A stretch of DNA of 64,000 nt from assembly GCA_964550175.1 (NCBI GenBank), contig CAZJXP010000001.1, positions 905,453 through 969,452 on the forward strand. Direction: 5' to 3'. Positions 58,568 to 64,000 of the stretch are shown piece by piece. Source of the DNA: DSQK01 sp964550175 (lineage in GTDB: Archaea > Nanobdellota > Nanobdellia > Woesearchaeales > ARS49). A program made the position numbers and the translations under genes. Under the pieces are notes generated by a model, which was not told where the DNA came from, did not search any database, and worked only from the letters and a program-made list of their open reading frames with translations. Each line of letters opens with the position of its first letter. Position 1 is the stretch's first letter.

Positions 58568-59455
58568 TTACTTCGCGTAGAATCGCGCGTTCTTGACGTG
58601 GCCGAACTGGATGGTCGCGCCGGCGTCGTTCAAATCGCGGATGGTCGGGAGGAACAGTTTGTCCGGAATGCTGGTCAACATGACGGCGCAGCCGTCCGCG
58701 AGCATATCCTTGCCGGGGCCGTAGTGGTCGAGCAAGAACGCCGGGACTTCCGACGGATGCATGAAGAAGCATTCTCCGATGAGCTTCTTGTTCGCCTGCT
58801 GGTCGAGCTGGTTCGCAGACAATCGCGTTCTCGCGACGACGTCGAACATGCCGCTGTAGTCAGGGTATCGGCCCGAGTGGAATCCCGTGAGCATGATGTC
58901 CGAGATGTCCGCGCCTTCGAGTCGCAATTCGGCGCTGAGCTTCTTTCGCACGGAGGCGTCGATAAGCAATTCGCCCTTGAACTCGGCTTTCGGGTCGGCT
59001 TCAGGATTGAGATTCTTGATATCTACAAATCCCGCGAACGAAGAATCGAGCTTGCCGCCAGCGTGGGTCAAATCGTTCGGTCTGCGGTGGATGAGCGTGT
59101 AGCCGTCCGACGTGAGGATGATTCCGCCGATGGCCGCGATGCGCATGCCTTCATAGATGCTGCGTCGCATCGGTTCGTCAACGTGGTGCGCGGTCGCGAC
59201 ATAGGTCTTGAATTCGGTCGGTCGGAACGTCGCGGTAAACTGGCCGTTTTCTTCGCGGCTATCGGTGAGCGTCGCTCGGCTGTTCGGGCGTGAGAATGAT
59301 TTCGGGTTGGCTTCCAATACTTTGGCCCATTCGGCTTCAACAATCGCGTTTTCTTCCGCGTTGTACTCGGTGCCATAATCAGTTCCTTTGAGAACGGTCT
59401 TGACATCAGGGATTGCGATCGGGGCTTCGGGTTTGAACAGGAATTCGATGGTCAT
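58568..59455 (-). CDS. Nudix-like hydrolase domain protein
   Basis: 295 residues. The core from about 105 (GGIILTSDGYTLIHRR, HAGGKLDSSFAGFVDI) resembles the Nudix fold, with a Nudix-box-like helix VRKKLSAELRLEGADI later; the box is degenerate (no REUXEE), so catalytic activity is unsure. N-terminal 100 residues form a separate domain. A TATA box (59473-59482) lies about 20-27 bases before ATG 59455. Substrate unknown. Confidence 0.5.
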   Translation of the reverse strand: MTIEFLFKPEAPIAIPDVKTVLKGTDYGTEYNAEENAIVEAEWAKVLEANPKSFSRPNSRATLTDSREENGQFTATFRPTEFKTYVATAHHVDEPMRRSIYEGMRIAAIGGIILTSDGYTLIHRRPNDLTHAGGKLDSSFAGFVDIKNLNPEADPKAEFKGELLIDASVRKKLSAELRLEGADISDIMLTGFHSGRYPDYSGMFDVVARTRLSANQLDQQANKKLIGECFFMHPSEVPAFLLDHYGPGKDMLADGCAVMLTSIPDKLFLPTIRDLNDAGATIQFGHVKNARFYAK

Positions 59456-59509
59456 AGTGTCACTACTGAGAAATAGGGTATATAAAGGTTATGGTTTCGT
59501 CGTCGTGCG

Positions 59510-60427
59510 CTATCGCTTTTTTCTCGACGACAATGGGCGGTTTTTCGCGCCGGATTGGTAGCTGAATTGATACCATGCCAAGAAGTACAGCGCGAACACC
59601 ATCCAGCCCGTGTTCGGGTGCAATACCAGTGACGCAAGCGCAGGATTATCCTTTGTGAGCGCCAAAAAGACGAATAGCTGCAGGAAATTGGTGAGCCAGG
59701 CGCCGATCAGTCCGAGAGTTGCTATAAGTAGTGTTTTCGGGCTGAGCTTCCGGTCCGCAATCAATAGCAGGCTGACCAGCGCCCCGAACACGATGAGCTG
59801 GGACACGCCAACATCATAAATTGTGAACTGCGCCGAAATCCTTCCGATGCTCAACAGGATATCCATGCTCGCGTTCGTGACCAGAGTCGCATGGAGGCCG
59901 AACATAGGCAAGAATGCCATAAGCCCATTGAGCGTTGCCGCGAGGAAGACTTGCCAGGATTTGATGAGCGCGAGGCTCACAATAATGAATGGGATTACTA
60001 TGCCGACCGAAATGAACAACGACCGGCTCGACCGCAGCGAGAATCTCAGCGAAAACAGCGTGAAGAACAGGAACACGAGCGCAAGCGCATAGAGCAGGTA
60101 CTGCACGGCATAATATGTTTGAGGAAATGAAAGGGTGATGAACACCGCGTTGTAAGTGATGATGGATAGCAGGAAGTAATAGACAACCGTCAACGCGCCG
60201 CAGATGAATATCTCAATAGGATTTGCCTTGCTTTCGTGGAACTCGTTCTGCAACAACCCGAACATGATCAAGGTTCCGGCGCACATTATGAATGGAATGA
60301 GCACGGGAATGCCGTGCGAGGCCGGCTTGCTGGCGTTGAGCAGATTCATCAACAGCGGCACGAGAACGAACGCGATGAAAAGGTAGAGCGAACTTCTCGC
60401 TATGATTCCCTTCAACCCCTTTTTCAT
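59510..60427 (-). CDS. archaeosortase/exosortase-like membrane protein lacking catalytic residues
   Basis: 305 residues with about nine transmembrane helices. The C-terminal part follows the exosortase/archaeosortase pattern: YDVGVSQLIVFGALVSLLL (where active enzymes have ACSG), LTNFLQLFVFLAL (NxxR in active enzymes) and LVLHPNTGWMVFALYFLA (His kept). So the nucleophile Cys and the Arg are replaced while the His remains. It sits among surface protein genes. A degenerate, non-catalytic member or a related family is the likely reading. Confidence 0.5.
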   Translation of the reverse strand: MKKGLKGIIARSSLYLFIAFVLVPLLMNLLNASKPASHGIPVLIPFIMCAGTLIMFGLLQNEFHESKANPIEIFICGALTVVYYFLLSIITYNAVFITLSFPQTYYAVQYLLYALALVFLFFTLFSLRFSLRSSRSLFISVGIVIPFIIVSLALIKSWQVFLAATLNGLMAFLPMFGLHATLVTNASMDILLSIGRISAQFTIYDVGVSQLIVFGALVSLLLIADRKLSPKTLLIATLGLIGAWLTNFLQLFVFLALTKDNPALASLVLHPNTGWMVFALYFLAWYQFSYQSGAKNRPLSSRKKR

Positions 60428-60498
60428 TATGGTTCTTACCTCTTTGCTTATATAAAGCTAATCATAACTGAAGTCAGTCTCATCCGTTCACTTTGACC

Positions 60499-61746
60499 CT
60501 AGTTCAGCCCTTTCAACTGCTCGTTTTTCCAGCCCGCCTTTAACAGCTGTGCTTTTATTTGTTGGTCGCTGAGCCCTCGCTTTCGCGCGTTGTTCACGTA
60601 GGTCCCGAGCGCGCCAGTCAGGGTTTGGTTGACGCTCCCTTTCTTGAAGACCTTCTTTGACACGACGTAAACCGCGATGAGTCCGTTGAACACCAGTATT
60701 GCGATGAGCCCAATCCTTACCCAAGGTATCGGCGCGCTTTCGAGCTCGTCCGCGCCGAAAAGGCTGATGGTGAATTCGTCTTTGTACGTTCCGCTCGGGT
60801 AGGTGAGTGTCAAAACCGCGTCGTAGTTCCCCGCGACGATGTTGCGGGCGTCGAAGAAGGATTTTACGCCGGTCGTGGCATGCGGCGCGAGGTCGAACGG
60901 CTCGCTCGCGAACGTCGAGATTCGCTCGTTGTCCTTGCTGACGCTCATTGTTCCAGTCACCCCGTTCAACGGCTCATTCCAGTCGCTCTTGACATCAAAC
61001 GTGAAATCGTTGATTTCGTTCGCGTTGAATTTCGTGTCTTTTCTGATGACGGTTGCCAAGGGCACGCCAACTGCGAACTCTTTCGCGATTTCTAATTCTC
61101 CCTCGTCGTAAGCTACTGCAGCCGTCGCTTTGTAGATTCCGTTCTTAAGATCCTTTGTGGTGATTGTGTCTTCGAACGTCGCGCTTTGGGCTACATTGAG
61201 GGCTTTCGGCGGCATTGCGACCGCGCCGATTTCTTCTCCACTCGAGTCTGTTACGGTGACTTGCGGGGAAACTTGGCTTACATCTAGCGTGCCGACGTTC
61301 TTTATGTTCGCGACGATTCCAAGGATGTCCTTGCCCTGCTTTATGTCCAGCTTGACGCTGATGTGCTTTTCAGGAACCGGAACGGTGACAATGATTTTGT
61401 AGGTTAACCTGATCTTTGCAGTGATGCCTTCATCCTCAACGGGGATGTCCTCTTCTATGAGCACTTTCAACACGTGCTCTCCGGGTTCAAGCGTTTCGGG
61501 GAGACGCAGCGTGTAGGGGATTGAGGTTTCGTCGCTCGCCAACGTCACTTCTTTCGCGATGTCGATGTATTCTGCGAGGTCTCCTTTCAGAACGATCTTG
61601 GCTGCGCCGATTTCAGATGGATTTGTTGTGACGACGAATTGTCCCGCGTATTCCTGTCCGGGGCTGAAGTCAAACTTTGCTTGCGTCGGCTTCATGCCAA
61701 AGGCAAGCACGTTGCTGGAGAGTAAGATTAGGAGGAAGAGGAACAT
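60499..61746 (-). CDS. membrane-anchored envelope protein with C-terminal helical tail
   Basis: 415 residues from ATG 61746: signal peptide (MFLFLLILLSSNVLAFG), beta-sandwich domains of the NEW3/CARDB type, a transmembrane helix (WVRIGLIAILVFNGLIAVYV) and a cytoplasmic tail ending in RKRGLSDQQIKAQLLKAGW, a short helix motif that recurs in archaeal envelope proteins. An in-frame extension to ATG 61923, overlapping the upstream stop, exists but would be charged, low-complexity and contain repeat fragment H, so I prefer 61746. Confidence 0.75.
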   Translation of the reverse strand: MFLFLLILLSSNVLAFGMKPTQAKFDFSPGQEYAGQFVVTTNPSEIGAAKIVLKGDLAEYIDIAKEVTLASDETSIPYTLRLPETLEPGEHVLKVLIEEDIPVEDEGITAKIRLTYKIIVTVPVPEKHISVKLDIKQGKDILGIVANIKNVGTLDVSQVSPQVTVTDSSGEEIGAVAMPPKALNVAQSATFEDTITTKDLKNGIYKATAAVAYDEGELEIAKEFAVGVPLATVIRKDTKFNANEINDFTFDVKSDWNEPLNGVTGTMSVSKDNERISTFASEPFDLAPHATTGVKSFFDARNIVAGNYDAVLTLTYPSGTYKDEFTISLFGADELESAPIPWVRIGLIAILVFNGLIAVYVVSKKVFKKGSVNQTLTGALGTYVNNARKRGLSDQQIKAQLLKAGWKNEQLKGLN

Positions 61747-61851
61747 AAAGAAACAGGTGGAGCGGCGCTGCTGGCAGGCTCGCACTAGCGTGCTCGCGCC
61801 AGCGCCGCCACGGCCGGTCGACTGGTTCTCGTTACCGTTTGTCCGCATGAC

Positions 61852-61885
61852 CTTTTTACCGTCCCGATTGGAACGTTCGTTAGTT
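61852..61885 (-). repeat. dispersed intergenic repeat, fragment H
   Basis: Read on plus: CTTTTTACCGTCCCGATTGG then AACGTTCGTTAG. It matches the corresponding end of copies C, E and F. Only this end is recognisable; it lies between two coupled surface protein genes. Confidence 0.55.
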
Positions 61886-61919
61886 CTGTCGTTCACTCGT
61901 CCAACCATTTGTTCTTGCA

Positions 61920-64000
61920 TCATACCGTGAACACCACCGACACGTTATGCAGTCCCGCGGGTTCGTCCAATGGGACGGTGATGTTGACGTCTATCCTTGC
62001 GTCGTCAGTCGCGCTGGTCCAGTTCAAGTCCAATATGTCCATGCGTTCGCTGGTGAGCGTGAAATTAGTCCAGTTCATCGTGCTGTTGCTCGAGTTGAAT
62101 GCGTTGCTCTCGTTTATTCGCGCCTTGAACCGGTATCTTTCAGTCGGGAAGTCAACGCTCGGGCTGGTGAACAGCCTCGAGCCCGTGACGCTCACGTTAA
62201 CGGGCATATTGCCGTCGTTCTGCAGATGGAACGCCATCGGCGATTCGTCAGTCGTGTCATTGTTCAGCCCGAGCGTCACATTTCCGAAATCGACATGCCT
62301 GATGGGTAAGCTGAAGTTGATGTAGCTCTGCAGCGTGAAATTCGTCGCGTTGCTGTACGCGCTGAACTGGCTGCCGTCGTACGCGATGACGCGCCACCAA
62401 TAAGCCGTGTCGACGTCAAGCGTCAAGTTGATGGTTGAGTTCGTGCTGTTTCCGCCGACCAAGGATGAGATGTTCGTGCTGTTGAACACGAGGCTGGTGA
62501 ATCCGATGTTCGTCGAAATCTCGAGCGAGTAGTTCACCAATCCGACGGTGCTGTTGCTCCAGTTGAAGTTCGGGCTCCTGTCGGTTATGTTGCTGTTGTT
62601 TGCGGGGTAGAGGTTCACGGGCGCGGAAAGACCTGACGCCGAGGTTTCTTGTATTCGGTAGCTTGTCCAGTGGCTGATGTTGAAGTAGTATCTTGTGCCT
62701 GCGGTGGTGAATGCGTTGCAGACGTCTGCGGGGCAGGTGGTGTACGTGAGCGTGTCGCCGTAGTCGACGCCGATTTCAGGCGTTGTGAAAGTTAACCCTG
62801 CAGTCTCCATGATAATGAACGCGCTCGCGTTCATGTTGGTGAGGTTCGTCGCGTTGAGATAGGTTCTGTTGAGCGAGATGTTGAGATTGGACGTGTTGAT
62901 TTCCTGCGAGATGTTCGCTTTGAAGAACGATAGCCGTATGCTGCCGTTGCTGTTCGCGAACGTCGTGTTCGTGAAGTTGTTGTCAAGGATTGAGTTGTTG
63001 ATTGAAATCCAGGAACCATTTGAATAAATGGTCGTGTTCCAGAACGTGTTGTTCGCGCTGCCTTGCCTGATTCTGATGAGGTCGAGGTTTCCGTAGAAGA
63101 ACGTGTTGTTAGTATAGTTGTTGTTGAAACTCGCGACGACATCAAGATTCTGGCCCGCGCGCTCGGAAACGTTGTTGTGCGATACAAACGAGTCGTTCGT
63201 TCCGAACAACAAGATGCCATCGTCGCCGCCCGAGCCGATGTTATTTCCCGTGATGGTGAGCATCGTCGCGTTCGTCAAGGAAAGCGCGTCATCCGAGATG
63301 TTCCAGAACGTGTTGTTCGCAATGACGGAATCGTTCAGCCACGCCACGTTTATGCCGTCATTCTGGATGTCGAAGAACGTGTTGTTGATGATCCTGAACG
63401 TTGCGGGACCGCTACCCGGAATCGTTGCAGAAGCGCGGAACGTCTGGATGCCGTGCGACGTTGCCGAGCCGCGGATGTTGTTTAACGTGTTGTTCGTGAT
63501 GTTGATGAACCAGCCCGAAATCTCGATGCCAGTGTCCGCGTCACCGCTGAGATTGTTGTGCGTGATGACTGAGAAGTTCACATTGCTGAAATCAATCCCG
63601 TCATCCGTGTTGTTCCCAAACGTGTTGTTGAACAAAGTTGCATTCGTGACCCGCGTGAAGAAAAGGCCGTCGCTGAAGTTATACACGAAACAGTTTTTTA
63701 CGGTGATTCCGTTCTTGCCGGACGCATTCATGCCGTGACTGTTCGCGGTCTGCGAGCCTCTAATCGCGAAGCCGGCGCAGTCAAGCGTGATATCGTTCGC
63801 GCCCAGGATGAAGCACGTGCCGGTTGTGTACAAATCTTCCGTCATTGTTGTGTCGCTTGTGAGCGTGTTGCCGCAAGCGACTGTGGCGGGGCTTTCTATG
63901 GTTGCGAAGCTTCGCGCGGCGAAGCTGACGTTGAATTTGAATTCTCCGGTTGCCGCGTTATAGCTGATTTCGGTGCAGTTTGCTTCGTTGCAGGTTGTCC
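61920..64000 (-). CDS. right-handed beta-helix surface protein (5' end outside the window)
   Basis: At least 693 residues, running past the right edge: the frame stays open upstream of the ATG at 63845 (SPATVACGNTLTSDTTM precedes it). Parallel beta-helix repeats of the NosD/CASH kind (NNTFGNNTDDGIDFSN, NNLSGDADTGIEISG) are followed by fibronectin-like domains (APVNLYPANNSNITDRSPNF) and a C-terminal beta domain. Rich in Asn, Ser and Thr, many N-glycosylation sequons. Probably an adhesin or polysaccharide-binding protein. Stop overlaps the next ATG. Confidence 0.8.
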   Translation of the reverse strand, partial: TTCNEANCTEISYNAATGEFKFNVSFAARSFATIESPATVACGNTLTSDTTMTEDLYTTGTCFILGANDITLDCAGFAIRGSQTANSHGMNASGKNGITVKNCFVYNFSDGLFFTRVTNATLFNNTFGNNTDDGIDFSNVNFSVITHNNLSGDADTGIEISGWFINITNNTLNNIRGSATSHGIQTFRASATIPGSGPATFRIINNTFFDIQNDGINVAWLNDSVIANNTFWNISDDALSLTNATMLTITGNNIGSGGDDGILLFGTNDSFVSHNNVSERAGQNLDVVASFNNNYTNNTFFYGNLDLIRIRQGSANNTFWNTTIYSNGSWISINNSILDNNFTNTTFANSNGSIRLSFFKANISQEINTSNLNISLNRTYLNATNLTNMNASAFIIMETAGLTFTTPEIGVDYGDTLTYTTCPADVCNAFTTAGTRYYFNISHWTSYRIQETSASGLSAPVNLYPANNSNITDRSPNFNWSNSTVGLVNYSLEISTNIGFTSLVFNSTNISSLVGGNSTNSTINLTLDVDTAYWWRVIAYDGSQFSAYSNATNFTLQSYINFSLPIRHVDFGNVTLGLNNDTTDESPMAFHLQNDGNMPVNVSVTGSRLFTSPSVDFPTERYRFKARINESNAFNSSNSTMNWTNFTLTSERMDILDLNWTSATDDARIDVNITVPLDEPAGLHNVSVVFTV

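Noticed and set aside
57779..59293. Plus-strand frames at 57714-58026 and 58598-59293
   Set aside because: Antisense shadows of the 57516-58286 and 58568-59455 genes; no signals or recognisable domains.
61747..61923. N-terminal 59-residue extension of the envelope protein
   Set aside because: Although ATG 61923 overlaps the upstream stop, the extension contains repeat fragment H and is charged low-complexity; a clear signal peptide starts at 61746.
1..64000. CRISPR array to match the CARF regulator
   Set aside because: No regularly spaced direct repeats of 24-40 bases were found by eye anywhere in the window.

Overview
The window is archaeal chromosome. Direct evidence: the split RNA polymerase order rpoH, rpoB2, rpoB1, rpoA1, rpoA2, rpl30e, nusA followed by rps12 and rps7; archaeal TrmY; a Rad50 ATPase with zinc hook; a tRNA-Tyr with an intron at 37/38; and TATA-like boxes 23 to 32 bases before many start codons, as expected for leaderless mRNAs. 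Small genes, a thin set of metabolic enzymes, repeated small cysteine-rich and membrane proteins and several adhesin-like surface proteins suggest a DPANN-type lineage, but I cannot name it from this window.

Layout. 1-13 kb: an acidic PKD surface protein, a nucleotidyltransferase with a HEPN-like tail, TrmY, a HAD phosphatase, a RelBE-type pair coupled to a lamin-tail surface protein, a Thr-rich cell-surface protein, and two class A beta-lactamase-like serine hydrolase genes (one interrupted by a single in-frame stop) around a SemiSWEET gene. 12.8-24.3 kb: ribosomal and RNA polymerase genes on the minus strand, with a toxin-antitoxin pair and two unknown genes inserted between nusA and rps12. 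24.3-26.7 kb: small unknown genes and msrA. 26.72-49.34 kb: an AT-richer integrated element. 49.3-64 kb: host genes again: tRNA-Asp, tRNA-Tyr, a subtilisin-like protease, Rad50, DUF488, tRNA-Leu, a Nudix-like protein, an archaeosortase-like membrane protein and surface proteins, the last running off the window.

The element lies between 17-bp direct repeats that are the 3' end of tRNA-Asp(GTC). A tyrosine integrase is next to the tRNA, followed by a compact type IV secretion-like operon (small zinc ribbons, VirB2-like pilin, VirB6-like membrane protein, PrgI-VirB4 ATPase with an extra C-terminal domain). The rest is mostly a divergent defence-like locus. A CARF-winged-helix regulator of the Csa3 type (34114-34758) heads a plus-strand operon of hsdM, a membrane coiled-coil protein, hsdS, an unknown 433-residue protein, a 56-residue zinc-ribbon membrane peptide, a 90-residue membrane protein and hsdR. 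On the other side of a 102-bp two-way promoter, a minus-strand operon of eight genes runs through four small unknown proteins, a DUF2779-like double nuclease, an unknown protein, a uracil-DNA-glycosylase-like protein and a HEPN protein with an Rx4H motif. No CRISPR array or cas effector gene is visible here. The idea that a cyclic-nucleotide-sensing regulator controls both a type I restriction system and a nuclease/glycosylase/HEPN operon is the main candidate for an undescribed system.

A second theme is a family of about 80-115 bp intergenic repeats, at least seven copies plus a fragment, all outside the integrated element.
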